DNA of 61,968 nucleotides from CAZJOD01 sp964547525 (GCA_964547525.1 CAZJOD010000004.1:1-61968), one strand, 5' to 3'; numbered from the stretch's first letter, positions 1 to 7,654 are shown. Made by a program: numbers and translations. The notes: generated by a model not told the origin, from the letters alone.

Positions 1-304
1 ATATCATAAAAAAAATATCATGTCCATATCCAAATCAACCGGTTTCTTCTTTGATCTTGCTTCATCTTCCTTCTTTTAATACAAAACAACCCTCTATAAC
101 CGCTTATAATTCAATTTTTTATACAATTTAGCGAAAATCTTTTAATTTTTTTGATTTACATTGATCTATATAAATTACTGTTTAACTAATTAATAAAATT
201 ATATAAGTTAAGTTCATTCTTATATTGAAATATATTTTGATATTACTTATTTACTAATTGTATTTTATAGATTATAAAAACATTTATTTCTACTTAAAAA
301 TTCG
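1..304. other. AT-rich intergenic DNA, no gene seen
   Basis: No ORF with a ribosome binding site and no recognisable RNA was found. The stretch is strongly AT-rich and lies downstream of the solute-binding protein gene and its terminator; the next gene must lie outside the window. Confidence 0.5.
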
Positions 305-345
305 TAAAAAAAAGACCGACTGTCTCCAGTCGATCCTTTTATTTT
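305..345 (-). terminator. Intrinsic terminator of the solute-binding protein gene
   Basis: Read on the minus strand, GATCGACTG and CAGTCGGTC pair across a GAGA tetraloop (one G-U pair), followed by eight T. It begins a few bases after the stop codon. Confidence 0.85.
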
Positions 346-352
346 TTCTTGA

Positions 353-2152
353 TTATGACGACTTCATTGTGAATTTTTCACCCGGATCATATTGTTTGAA
401 CTCAGGGTTGTTATAGTAGTCATTTATTAATTTTTCTAATCCTGCAGCGTACAATTGGTCAATATATTGTGTCCACTCAGTATTAAAGTTAGCGATTTGT
501 CCCGCTAATGCACGAGCTTTAAAATCATTTATAATAGGATTCATTTCAGCATTTAAATCTGCTTTTACTTTTGAATACTCGGTAAACAATTCTTGACCCA
601 TGTATACGGCAGATACAAATTTTTCAGGATTTAAAGCGTATTTTTCAAATAAACCGTTTGCATGCATGTAAGGCATATATGCCCAGTATCCGTTTTTAAC
701 GGCATTGTCAATCTGTTGTTGAACAGTTGACGGATATACCCATAAACCGAATACATTGAGCTGTCCTCTGTATTGTTCAGGAAGTTCTGCTGTGGGAGTT
801 GCAATTCTTGTGCTGATATAAGGATCTGCAGCCCATTTCCAATGAATTCCTTCAATACCGTATTTATATCTTAAATAAATATCTTCACTTGCAAATGTGG
901 TGTATTGTAACAATCTGCAAATTCTTTCGAGTTTGGCATCATCAACTTGAGCACCGAACATTTGAACTCTGTAAGTACCAACGCCGTATGGATCGATGTT
1001 GTAGGACATGTCAACCAATTTTCCTTCAGGTCCTCTGAACATTGGGCCTGCAACGAAACGAGCGTCTTCATCTCCTCTTAACCAAATATTCTGGGGAGGA
1101 TATACTCTGTAAGTATCACTGTTCAATGATAAATAACCACCGCCATTGATTGAGAATATACCGTATTTACCTGTACCGGATACTTCTTGATACTCTGCAA
1201 CCCAACCGCCTTGGCCCGGAAGGTTTTTCATGTATCCTTTGTTCAAGTTGTCGGATACCCATGCAAAATAATCTCTATAAGGAGTATATGCATATTTGGG
1301 AACGATATCTCCGGTAACCGGATCTTTGTAACGGTAGTTCAAATCGTGTACGAAACCAAAAAGACCTTCTTGAGTCATATTGGTCCATGCGGACTCTATC
1401 ATGTATAACATACCAAATGTATCGTCGACACCATTTCCATCGGGGTCGTCTTCGGTAAATTTCTTCATGATATCATTCATTTCTTCAAATGTGAAATTAC
1501 CTTCTGTAAAGAAAAGATTATCGTTGAATCTATCATAGCCTTCAACAACCATCTTAACAGGTACTAATGCACTTTCGTCAAAGCCGTATCCGATTGCTTC
1601 CAACCAGTCAAGATTTATACAGGTTGCATCATAGTAATATTGAGATCCGCTGATGTTGCAGTGTGTAATTCCTATGTATTCATCTGTTTTTCCGGGTACC
1701 AAATTATAGTCGAAACCAACAGGCAGTTTAACTAACAATTCATAGAAACCGGGAATCCAATCTTTGATTTGTTGAATGGTTATTGATCTGGTAAGCTGTT
1801 CTTCAAACATACCGAACGGATCTCTAGGAGCTCCGGGCATAAAGAAGTAATCGGGAATGTCGCCCGCTGCGACCAATGCGGCCATTCTAGCGGTATCTCT
1901 TCCGTCTTCAGCCCAAACTTGCAAGTCTACATTGAACATTTCTTCCAATTCAAGTTCATCCCATCTACCATCCTGCCAGTCGGCATTTAGTTGGGTTAAC
2001 CAAGTAATTGTCATAAATTCTTCAAATGGATTTACTTCAGTAACTGTTGTTGTTGTTCCTGTAGTGGTTTTGCCGTCACCTTCTCCGCTTTTACAAGCCA
2101 CGAAGGTTGAAAACACTGCCAAAACCAATAATAAACATAACAGTTTTTTCAT
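353..2152 (-). CDS. Extracellular solute-binding lipoprotein (family 1, sugar-type)
   Basis: This 599-residue protein has a lipoprotein signal with lipobox FVAC (Cys20) and a low-complexity Thr linker, then a long substrate-binding-protein fold. The size and the late WTQYIDQLYAAGLEKL-like segment resemble the large LplA-type binding proteins of Firmicutes ABC importers for complex sugars; this is family knowledge, and the substrate cannot be told from the sequence. It would sit on the outer face of the membrane. AAGGAGGA precedes the ATG at good spacing, and the gene has its own promoter, operator-like repeat and terminator. No permease or ATPase gene lies beside it in the window, so it is either an orphan or its partners lie elsewhere. 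The family call is firm; the ligand is unknown. Confidence 0.85.
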   Translation of the reverse strand: MKKLLCLLLVLAVFSTFVACKSGEGDGKTTTGTTTTVTEVNPFEEFMTITWLTQLNADWQDGRWDELELEEMFNVDLQVWAEDGRDTARMAALVAAGDIPDYFFMPGAPRDPFGMFEEQLTRSITIQQIKDWIPGFYELLVKLPVGFDYNLVPGKTDEYIGITHCNISGSQYYYDATCINLDWLEAIGYGFDESALVPVKMVVEGYDRFNDNLFFTEGNFTFEEMNDIMKKFTEDDPDGNGVDDTFGMLYMIESAWTNMTQEGLFGFVHDLNYRYKDPVTGDIVPKYAYTPYRDYFAWVSDNLNKGYMKNLPGQGGWVAEYQEVSGTGKYGIFSINGGGYLSLNSDTYRVYPPQNIWLRGDEDARFVAGPMFRGPEGKLVDMSYNIDPYGVGTYRVQMFGAQVDDAKLERICRLLQYTTFASEDIYLRYKYGIEGIHWKWAADPYISTRIATPTAELPEQYRGQLNVFGLWVYPSTVQQQIDNAVKNGYWAYMPYMHANGLFEKYALNPEKFVSAVYMGQELFTEYSKVKADLNAEMNPIINDFKARALAGQIANFNTEWTQYIDQLYAAGLEKLINDYYNNPEFKQYDPGEKFTMKSS

Positions 2153-2166
2153 TATTATACTCCTCC

Positions 2167-2189
2167 TTAATGTTAATTTTGAACATTAA
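2167..2189 (-). promoter_or_regulatory. Inverted repeat in the 5' leader of the binding-protein gene
   Basis: TTAATGTT and AACATTAA form perfect 8-bp arms around a 7-nt centre, between the -10 box and the Shine-Dalgarno. The placement suits a repressor operator (inference), though it could also be a leader hairpin. Confidence 0.4.
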
Positions 2190-2207
2190 AATAAATAGTT
2201 TACGCAA

Positions 2208-2236
2208 ATTATAGCACACCTTATAAAATATGTCCA
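2208..2236 (-). promoter_or_regulatory. Sigma-A promoter of the binding-protein gene
   Basis: On the minus strand TGGACA, 17-nt spacer, TATAAT, with TG one base before the -10 (extended -10). Confidence 0.7.
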
Positions 2237-2346
2237 TCATTTATTGTAAGTTTTCCGGCTATTTGTACCATTGTAGTGGGCGTTCGGCTCAGCTTTAACA
2301 TTTTGTACAAGTTTATAATAAAATAAATCAAATATTTTCATATGAC

Positions 2347-2625
2347 TTATTCATCTATACATTGTTTTTCAATTTGAAAATTTTTGCTTAACTCCATAAT
2401 ATGCTTGAATAAACTTTCAATCGGTTCAAGCATTCTTTGATTGCTTACATTTTCTTTAACTTTTTTAATAACTTGTTCCTCACGTCCTTTATGATATATC
2501 GGAAGATTGTTTTTTTGTTTATATACGGCAATCTCTTCGGCAATTTTCAATCTCTCAATAAATAAATCAACTATTTCCTTGTCAATAATATCTATCCTGT
2601 CTCTGTATTTATCTAAATTATCCAT
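2347..2625 (-). CDS. Chorismate mutase, AroQ class
   Basis: A 92-residue all-helical protein matching the monofunctional AroQ chorismate mutases, which turn chorismate into prephenate for Phe and Tyr synthesis. The family signature is visible: an N-terminal helix with R-x-x-I-D-x-I-D-x-E-I, a central LKIAEEIAVYKQ segment supplying the active-site Lys, then GREEQVIKKV supplying Arg and Glu. The length is normal for the free-standing enzyme, and GGAGG lies 6 nt before the ATG. It sits alone after rplL, from which it is separated by a hairpin terminator and a copy of the dispersed repeat; no other aromatic amino-acid gene is near. A fused or regulatory domain is absent, so a purely catalytic role is likely. 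Confidence 0.88.
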   Translation of the reverse strand: MDNLDKYRDRIDIIDKEIVDLFIERLKIAEEIAVYKQKNNLPIYHKGREEQVIKKVKENVSNQRMLEPIESLFKHIMELSKNFQIEKQCIDE

Positions 2626-2640
2626 ATGAACCTCCTGCTT

Positions 2641-2700
2641 TTTATTCTACTGCAAAAGCTTTGCTTTATTACACAAAACGAACCAATATTGAACGAGTAC
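2641..2700 (+). repeat. Dispersed palindromic repeat, copy A (left arm)
   Basis: It shares the left arm of copy D at 49374: TACTGCAAAA, then CTTT...TTTATTACA, AAACGAAC and ATTGAAC in the same order and spacing. A hairpin follows at 2709, as a hairpin does in D. The right end is weakly conserved, so the element may be degenerate. Confidence 0.6.
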
Positions 2701-2708
2701 TATAACTT

Positions 2709-2739
2709 AAAACGGAGTGTCATTTAAACACTCCGTTTT
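2709..2739 (-). terminator. Hairpin terminator after rplL
   Basis: AAAACGGAGTG and CACTCCGTTTT form an 11-bp stem around a 9-nt loop. The terminal A/T runs make it usable in both directions. It lies about 30 nt after the rplL stop. Confidence 0.7.
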
Positions 2740-2771
2740 CTATCCTACATTATAATAAACTGCGCTGCATT

Positions 2772-3152
2772 TTATTTAATTTCAACTGTCGCTCCAACTT
2801 CCTTAAGTTTGGTTTCGATATCTTTGGCTTCATCTTTAGATACAGCTTCTTTTACTGTGCCGGGAGCTTCGTCTACCAAAGCTTTAGCTTCTTTTAGTCC
2901 AAGACCGGTTAATTCTCTTACCACTTTAATAACCTTAATCTTTTCAGGACCTACTTCTTTAAGAATAACGTCAAATTCGGTTTTCTCTTCAACTTCTTCA
3001 ACAGCCGCAGCTGCAACAGGTGCTGCCGCAACAGCCATAGGAGCCGCAGCGGATACGCCAAATTCCTCTTCCAACGCCTTTACCAATTCCGATAATTCCA
3101 AAACTGTCAAAGCTTTTACAGCTTCTATAATTCCATTTACTTTCTCACTCAT
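2772..3152 (-). CDS. rplL: 50S ribosomal protein L7/L12
   Basis: A 126-residue stalk protein. The N-terminal helical dimerisation domain (about 1-35) binds L10, an Ala/Pro-rich hinge follows (AAAPMAVAAAPVAAAAVEE region, 35-55), and the C-terminal domain carries the hallmark GLGLKEAKALVDEAPGTVKE segment that contacts elongation factors. The length is typical. GGAGG precedes the ATG by 9 nt. It follows rplJ by 96 nt and is read from the same leader-controlled transcript. A hairpin terminator follows, and the next gene is a chorismate mutase, not rpoB as in the usual rplKAJL-rpoBC order. Confidence 0.98.
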   Translation of the reverse strand: MSEKVNGIIEAVKALTVLELSELVKALEEEFGVSAAAPMAVAAAPVAAAAVEEVEEKTEFDVILKEVGPEKIKVIKVVRELTGLGLKEAKALVDEAPGTVKEAVSKDEAKDIETKLKEVGATVEIK

Positions 3153-3248
3153 TTGTCAATACCTCCATAATATTTACGTTCCATGTACGTTTATATGTTT
3201 TTTACCGGTCGTGCCGGGGATTATCAGTATAATCCTTTAGAGAAGGCT

Positions 3249-3785
3249 TTAAGCCTCCGCTCCTTGTTTTTTTTCAGCTATTGCATTTAATGCGACAACC
3301 AAGCCTCTTAAATTACCATTCAATACATTAACAAGGCCGTATATCGGTGCGCTGAATCCACCAACCACTCTTGCTATCAATTCTTCCTTCGACGGCAATG
3401 TAGCTAATTTTTCCACTCTTTGTGCATCAATACTTTCACCTTGCAAAATACCCGCTTTTATTTTAATGCTCTCAAATTGCTTTGCATATTTGCTCATTAA
3501 TTTTGACGGCGAAACGGGATCTTCACTACAAGCGATTGCGCTAGGTCCTTTAAGGTACTCATCTAAACCTTTATATCCCAATTCTTTAAACGCATGCACC
3601 AAAGTAGTGTTTTTTATTACTTTGTAAGTAATACCGGATTCACGCAAATCCTTTCTCATAGCTGTATCCTGATCCACTCTTATTCCTTGGTATTCGGAAA
3701 TAACAACACTGCCTGATCCTTTAAGGATTTCAACTATCTCATTTACTTCTTGTTTTTTACGTTCTAATATCTTTTCACTTGCCAA
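3249..3785 (-). CDS. rplJ: 50S ribosomal protein L10
   Basis: A 178-residue protein: the N-terminal rRNA-binding domain (MASEKILERKKQEV..., VVISEYQGIRVDQ, YKVIKNTTLV) and the C-terminal helix that docks L7/L12 dimers. It anchors the ribosomal stalk and, in Firmicutes, represses its own operon by binding the leader. The only start that fits the family is TTG at 3783-3785, 8 nt after AGGAGG. An ATG 5 nt upstream, in another frame and only 4 nt from the Shine-Dalgarno, opens a four-codon ORF (MIGK then TGA) overlapping this start. The TTG may be part of low-level or coupled initiation (inference). Confidence 0.97.
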   Translation of the reverse strand: MASEKILERKKQEVNEIVEILKGSGSVVISEYQGIRVDQDTAMRKDLRESGITYKVIKNTTLVHAFKELGYKGLDEYLKGPSAIACSEDPVSPSKLMSKYAKQFESIKIKAGILQGESIDAQRVEKLATLPSKEELIARVVGGFSAPIYGLVNVLNGNLRGLVVALNAIAEKKQGAEA

Positions 3786-3950
3786 TCATAACACCTCCTT
3801 CCGAAAATAACACTAATTTATTGTTGCCGATATTGGCTCATCTCTCGCAACACACGCTCGTGATAATGCTCAATATAAGACCCGTGGCCACTTCGAGCGT
3901 CCCAGGGCCGGCGTACATTTTTAAAATCAAGTTTTAAAAATGTATCCTGC
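3786..3950 (-). promoter_or_regulatory. Extra structured segment of the rplJ 5' leader
   Basis: About 160 nt lie between the L10 attenuator and rplJ. A perfect 13-bp inverted repeat (TACATTTTTAAAA, arms 3914-3926 and 3932-3944) is followed on the transcript by a GC-rich run (about 3880-3913) unlike the AT-rich surroundings. ACGCTCG and CGAGCGT can form a further 7-bp stem. No RNA family was recognised. Confidence 0.45.
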
Positions 3951-4081
3951 TTAAAAAAACCTCGTATATATAGACATACGAGGTTAAATTTATCATTTTC
4001 AATTAAATATATTATAATTGTTTTTATGATTACCTCGGTAGGATATAATTTTAAGCTTACGCTCCTACTGTCTATAGCAAC
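3951..4081 (-). promoter_or_regulatory. Ribosomal protein L10 leader with attenuator
   Basis: The transcript starts near 4081 with GACAGTAGG...CCTACCGAGGT, the core of the Firmicutes L10-binding leader. It ends in an intrinsic terminator, AACCTCGTAT and ATACGAGGTT followed by seven T (3951-3985). CGAGGT of the aptamer 3' side can pair with ACCTCG of the terminator's 5' arm, giving the expected antiterminator. High free L10 would favour termination (family knowledge). Confidence 0.85.
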
Positions 4082-4087
4082 TCACAC

Positions 4088-4116
4088 ATTATATAAAATC
4101 TTTTCTAAAAAATCAA
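4088..4116 (-). promoter_or_regulatory. Sigma-A promoter of rplJ-rplL
   Basis: TTGATT, 17 nt, TATAAT on the minus strand, between the rplA stop and the L10 leader, so rplJL can be transcribed independently of rplKA. Confidence 0.75.
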
Positions 4117-4151
4117 TACTTATCTTAAGTTTTTACACCGTTAATTGAGTT

Positions 4152-4850
4152 TTATCTTTCAGCTACGGTATTCGGGTTGATTTTCACTCCGGGTCCCATA
4201 GTGGTGGCAATAACCACACTTCTTAGGTATTGACCTTTAGCGGCGGCAGGCTTCGCTTTAACAACGGCATTGATTAATACTTTTAAGTTTTCAATCAACT
4301 TTTCATTATCAAAAGATTTTTTACCTATAATACAGTGAATAATATTGGTTTTATCCAACCTATATTCCACTTTACCCGCTTTAATGTCATTAATCGCTCT
4401 GGCTATATCCATTGTAACAGTGCCGGCTTTCGGATTAGGCATTAAACCTTTCGGTCCTAAAATCCTTCCTAATTTTCCGACCACCCTCATCATATCCGGG
4501 GTTGCAACCACCACATCAAATTCAAACCAGTTTTCCTTTTGAATTTTGTCCGCCAAATCATCGTCACCGACATAATCGGCACCCGCGGCTTGTGCTTCGT
4601 TCGCTTTGTCACCTTTTGCAAATACTAAAACCCTCGCTTGTTTACCGGTTCCATGAGGTAATACTATCGCACCTCTAACCTGTTGATCTGCATATCTGGA
4701 ATCAACACCCAATCTTATATGAAGTTCAACACTTTCATCAAATTTAGCGCTGTTCATACCTTTAATTATTTCTATAGCTTCTGCCGTTTCATGCAACTTG
4801 GTCCTGTCAAAGGTTGCAGCCGCTTGTTCGTATTTTTTGCTTCTTTTCAT
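4152..4850 (-). CDS. rplA: 50S ribosomal protein L1
   Basis: A 232-residue two-domain L1, the usual length. Visible signatures are VELHIRLGVDSRYADQQVRG, the central PDMMRVVGKLGRILGPKGLMPNP block and the C-terminal KGQYLRSVVIATTMGPGVKI. It forms the L1 stalk that moves E-site tRNA and in many bacteria represses the L11-L1 operon. AAAGGAGT stands before the ATG. It follows rplK by 54 nt and is the last gene before the separate rplJL transcription unit. Confidence 0.98.
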   Translation of the reverse strand: MKRSKKYEQAAATFDRTKLHETAEAIEIIKGMNSAKFDESVELHIRLGVDSRYADQQVRGAIVLPHGTGKQARVLVFAKGDKANEAQAAGADYVGDDDLADKIQKENWFEFDVVVATPDMMRVVGKLGRILGPKGLMPNPKAGTVTMDIARAINDIKAGKVEYRLDKTNIIHCIIGKKSFDNEKLIENLKVLINAVVKAKPAAAKGQYLRSVVIATTMGPGVKINPNTVAER

Positions 4851-4904
4851 GTTTAATCACTCCTTTGTGGTAATATTTTCGGGAAAATCCCTCCCACTAA
4901 AACA

Positions 4905-5330
4905 CTAATCCTTTACAACAACGCCCATACTTCTTGCCGTTCCGGCAATCATGCTCATTGCCGTTTCAATGCTTGCAGCATTTAAATCAGGCATTTTTTT
5001 CTCCGCAATAGCTCTTACGTCTTCCTTGGAGAGAGTAGCAACTTTTGTTGAATTAGGTGCACCTGATCCTTTGTCCAGTTTGCACGCTTGCTTAATTAAT
5101 ACGGCCGCCGGTGGAGTCTTAGTAATAAAAGAAAATGATCTATCGGCATAAACAGTTATAATTACCGGTATAATCGTTCCTATGTCATTACTTGTTCTTG
5201 AGTTAAACTCTTTGGTAAATTGCATAATATTTACACCATATTGCCCAAGAGCTGGTCCAACCGGTGGAGCCGGATTAGCTTTACCTCCAGGTATCTGAAG
5301 TTTTATGAAACCTATGACTTTTTTAGCCAT
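4905..5330 (-). CDS. rplK: 50S ribosomal protein L11
   Basis: A 141-residue L11. MAKKVIGFIKLQIPGGKANP opens the N-terminal domain with the Pro-rich PAPPVGPALGQYGVNIMQF signature. The C-terminal rRNA-binding domain ends in IAGTARSMGVVVKD. It organises the GTPase-associated centre with L10 and L7/L12. The ATG at 5330 was chosen over an upstream in-frame TTG because the Shine-Dalgarno GGGAGG would otherwise lie inside the gene. It is the fourth gene of the rpmG-secE-nusG-rplK-rplA operon. Confidence 0.98.
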   Translation of the reverse strand: MAKKVIGFIKLQIPGGKANPAPPVGPALGQYGVNIMQFTKEFNSRTSNDIGTIIPVIITVYADRSFSFITKTPPAAVLIKQACKLDKGSGAPNSTKVATLSKEDVRAIAEKKMPDLNAASIETAMSMIAGTARSMGVVVKD

Positions 5331-5357
5331 GAGTCCACCTCCCAAAAAAAATTTTTT

Positions 5358-5385
5358 ATATTAACAAACAATAGTTTGTTGATAT
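5358..5385 (-). terminator. Hairpin between nusG and rplK
   Basis: ATATCAACAAAC and GTTTGTTAATAT pair (one mismatch) around TATT, and a run of eight T follows after a short A-rich gap. It may be a partial terminator or the RNA site for L1/L11 control. No L1-binding motif could be confirmed. Confidence 0.4.
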
Positions 5386-5387
5386 CA

Positions 5388-5993
5388 CTATAAAATTTGA
5401 ACCTGACTATAATCAAGTTCTACCGGAGTATCCCTTCCAAACATTGAAACGGACACTCTAACCTTTGCTCGTTCCGGACTTATCTCAGTAACAACACCAA
5501 TGAAATTTTCCAAGGGACCGGATATGACTCTGACATTATCTCCGACCTCATAGTTTAGAACTGTTTCAACAACTTCAACACCCATATTTGTCATTTCATC
5601 GTCACTGAGTGGTACAGGCTTGGATCCGGGTCCTACAAAGCCTGTTACTCCTCTGGTATTACGTACAACATACCAGGACTCGTCAGTCATTATCATTTTT
5701 ACCAGCACATATCCGGGATAAATCTTTTTAAATGAAATCTTGGTTTTTCCATCTTTAACTTCCTGATGTTTTTCCATCGGAACAATAATATCGACTATAT
5801 AATCCTGCATATTACGATTTTCTACTATCTTTTCAAGATTAACCTTCACTTTGTTCTCATAGCCTGAATACGTATGAATAACATACCATTTTGCATCATC
5901 AGCCAAAACGGTTTTCGAAGAATTGAAACTATCTGTCATTATATCTTCAGAACCGGTTACTTCAACGTTGTCAGGTGTGTCATTTAAAAACAT
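5388..5993 (-). CDS. nusG: Transcription termination/antitermination factor NusG
   Basis: A 201-residue NusG with the NGN domain (KWYVIHTYSGYENKV at about 36-50, YPGYVLVKM, VRNTRGVTGFVG) and a C-terminal KOW domain (VGDNVRVISGPLENFIGVV). NusG binds the RNA polymerase clamp and, in Firmicutes, promotes pausing and couples transcription to translation. Roughly 30 residues precede the NGN domain, longer than usual. The chosen ATG lies 12 nt after GGAGG; a later Met (residue 19) has no visible Shine-Dalgarno, so the extension is probably real. It sits between secE and rplK as in most bacteria. Confidence 0.96.
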   Translation of the reverse strand: MFLNDTPDNVEVTGSEDIMTDSFNSSKTVLADDAKWYVIHTYSGYENKVKVNLEKIVENRNMQDYIVDIIVPMEKHQEVKDGKTKISFKKIYPGYVLVKMIMTDESWYVVRNTRGVTGFVGPGSKPVPLSDDEMTNMGVEVVETVLNYEVGDNVRVISGPLENFIGVVTEISPERAKVRVSVSMFGRDTPVELDYSQVQIL

Positions 5994-6033
5994 TTTAATA
6001 TAATGCCTCCTTGCATTAATACTCCGAATAAAT

Positions 6034-6264
6034 TTATCGGAGAAGGGTTAAAGAAATCAGCTTCCCGATTGCCGCATCAAAAATCCATATGATAACGCCT
6101 ATCATTAAGCAAGCCGCAATTACCGTCAAAGTATTTTTCACGAGCTGGGGCCAAGTTAACCAAGTAACCTTTTTCAGTTCGGATTTAATATCCTTAAAAA
6201 ACTTTAAACGCAGCTTTTTCTTCACTATTTTATTATCGTTAGTCTTGACTGTTTTTTCAGCCAT
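6034..6264 (-). CDS. secE: Preprotein translocase subunit SecE
   Basis: A 76-residue protein with a basic N-terminus, the amphipathic helix motif FKDIKSELKKVTWLTWPQL and one transmembrane helix (NTLTVIAACLMIGVIIWIFD). It clamps SecY in the SecYEG channel. The ATG of MAEKTV lies 9 nt after GGGAG; an in-frame TTG upstream was rejected because it leaves no ribosome binding site. Its place between rpmG and nusG is the conserved one. Confidence 0.95.
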   Translation of the reverse strand: MAEKTVKTNDNKIVKKKLRLKFFKDIKSELKKVTWLTWPQLVKNTLTVIAACLMIGVIIWIFDAAIGKLISLTLLR

Positions 6265-6312
6265 ATGCAACAACTCCCATCCTGCGAATTTTTGAACATT
6301 AATGCCTAATAC

Positions 6313-6462
6313 TTATCTGGTCTCTCTATGAGCGGTATGTTTTTTGCAAAATTTACAATATTTATTAAATTCCAACCTATCCGGATGCTTACGCTTATCT
6401 TTCTTTGTATTGTAATTTCTTTGCTTACACTCCGTACAAGCCAAAATAACCTTATCTCTCAT
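6313..6462 (-). CDS. rpmG: 50S ribosomal protein L33
   Basis: A 49-residue zinc-ribbon L33: CTEC near the start and CKFC near the end form the two metal knuckles, with the family's RNYNTKKDKRKHPDRLEFNKY segment between them. It is therefore the zinc-containing (C+) form. GGAGG lies 6 nt before the ATG. It is the first gene after the operon promoter and is followed by secE. Confidence 0.97.
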   Translation of the reverse strand: MRDKVILACTECKQRNYNTKKDKRKHPDRLEFNKYCKFCKKHTAHRETR

Positions 6463-6528
6463 TATTACACCTCCGTGCATATATATCTCTACACAAAAAA
6501 AAAGAGCTTCCGTGTGAGTAGCACTATT

Positions 6529-6557
6529 ACACTAACACAAGAGGAACGTTATGTCAA
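6529..6557 (-). promoter_or_regulatory. Promoter of the rpmG-secE-nusG-rplKA operon
   Basis: Consensus TTGACA, 17 nt, TAGTGT on the minus strand. A T-run (about nine T) in the leader before the rpmG Shine-Dalgarno hints at attenuation, but no clear stem was seen. Confidence 0.65.
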
Positions 6558-6644
6558 TAGCATATTTTAAAATATTTCTAATTTTTTTGCATTCTATTTC
6601 TTTTATCGGTTTATTTTAATATTTGATAATATTATCGATAATTA

Positions 6645-6668
6645 CGGGCACAGATCATTCTATGCCCG
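6645..6668. terminator. GC-rich hairpin after the J-domain-like gene
   Basis: CGGGCA and TGCCCG are separated by 12 nt and lie just after the stop of the gene ending at 6683. No strong T-run follows on either strand, so termination may be weak. Confidence 0.4.
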
Positions 6669-6682
6669 CATAAAATTATATT

Positions 6683-7654
6683 TTAATAGTCGTCATTATC
6701 TTCATCCCCTTCAAGCTCAGACGGATCAAGATTCAGTATCATATCTACCATTTTAAATGCTAAATTCCGGTTAAACGGACTGCTATATACGGATATAACC
6801 AAATCTCTGCCCGTAATATTAGAAAAATTCAAAAATCGTGTTCCTTCCAATTTTACACCGTATATCCATGTTTCTCCGTAATTATCAGTTGCCAAAACGG
6901 CGTAATCAGGTTGCTTTGCTATGTTTGCAGAAGTCATGCCGGAGCTTGGTCCAACGGATTTACCTGCAGCTTGGTCCAAAACCTTATTGACATCATCGGC
7001 CAACAATCTTCCCGCATATATTCTACCGTCTTCCACCACAAATCCACCCGTTTCATCCTTCGATACCAAAAGCGGCATAAACAATCCTTGACCGGCCAAA
7101 TACTCAAATGTGTTCATATCGGATATCACAACATCCATCCTACCCGACGCAATCAAAGACATAAGCTTCATTCTGGAATTTGCCATCAACTCGGTTCCCA
7201 CTATACTTCCGTCTTCAAGCAGTATTTGGTCTACATTCGGAGATTGAGTTTCTTCGAGATATTTGTATACATCGTCATACACTTCGGTAATATCACGCAA
7301 ATAAATATCGCCGATAAAATGTAAATTTACATCAGTCGGTACATTTTTTATTGAATTGATTACAAGAACAACCATAGCGAAAGATGTCAAAATCAAGACA
7401 ATAACCGGAATTTTATGATGATACCAAAAATTACTGAATTTTCCCGCATTACTTGCCGCTTTTTTTTCTTCTTCCTCATCCACTGTATAATAACCCATTA
7501 ATCGGTTATATGCAGTACTTATCTCATCCAGCTTTTCTTTATCGTCTTTGTATTTCTTTGATAACACCGAGTAAGCTTTTCTAATGGATTCTTGATCGGC
7601 ATTATCATATAAACCTAAGACTTCGAACAGCTTATTCTTACTTTGATCCTGCAT
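6683..7654 (-). CDS. Membrane protein with degenerate J-domain and exported binding-protein-like domain
   Basis: A 323-residue protein. Residues 8-55 (FEVLGLYDNADQESIRKAY...LDEISTAYNRL) follow the DnaJ helix pattern, but where HPD is needed to stimulate Hsp70 the sequence reads KDD, so co-chaperone activity is doubtful. An acidic/Lys linker leads to one transmembrane helix (about 80-102). The remaining 220 residues, placed outside by the topology, resemble a solute-binding fold (SGRMDVVISDMNTFEYLAGQGLFMPL). AAAGGAGG lies upstream of the ATG. It stands between lysS and the rpmG operon. The domains are seen; the function is unknown. It may be a sensor or anchor protein. Confidence 0.6.
   Translation of the reverse strand: MQDQSKNKLFEVLGLYDNADQESIRKAYSVLSKKYKDDKEKLDEISTAYNRLMGYYTVDEEEEKKAASNAGKFSNFWYHHKIPVIVLILTSFAMVVLVINSIKNVPTDVNLHFIGDIYLRDITEVYDDVYKYLEETQSPNVDQILLEDGSIVGTELMANSRMKLMSLIASGRMDVVISDMNTFEYLAGQGLFMPLLVSKDETGGFVVEDGRIYAGRLLADDVNKVLDQAAGKSVGPSSGMTSANIAKQPDYAVLATDNYGETWIYGVKLEGTRFLNFSNITGRDLVISVYSSPFNRNLAFKMVDMILNLDPSELEGDEDNDDY

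Noticed and set aside
2809..3240. Plus-strand ORF antisense to rplL
   Set aside because: Caused by the Ala/Glu-rich rplL composition; no ribosome binding site and rplL is certain.
6463..6528. Small ORF or attenuator in the rpmG leader
   Set aside because: A run of T after AAGCTC suggests a terminator, but no stable stem precedes it and no ORF with a ribosome binding site fits.
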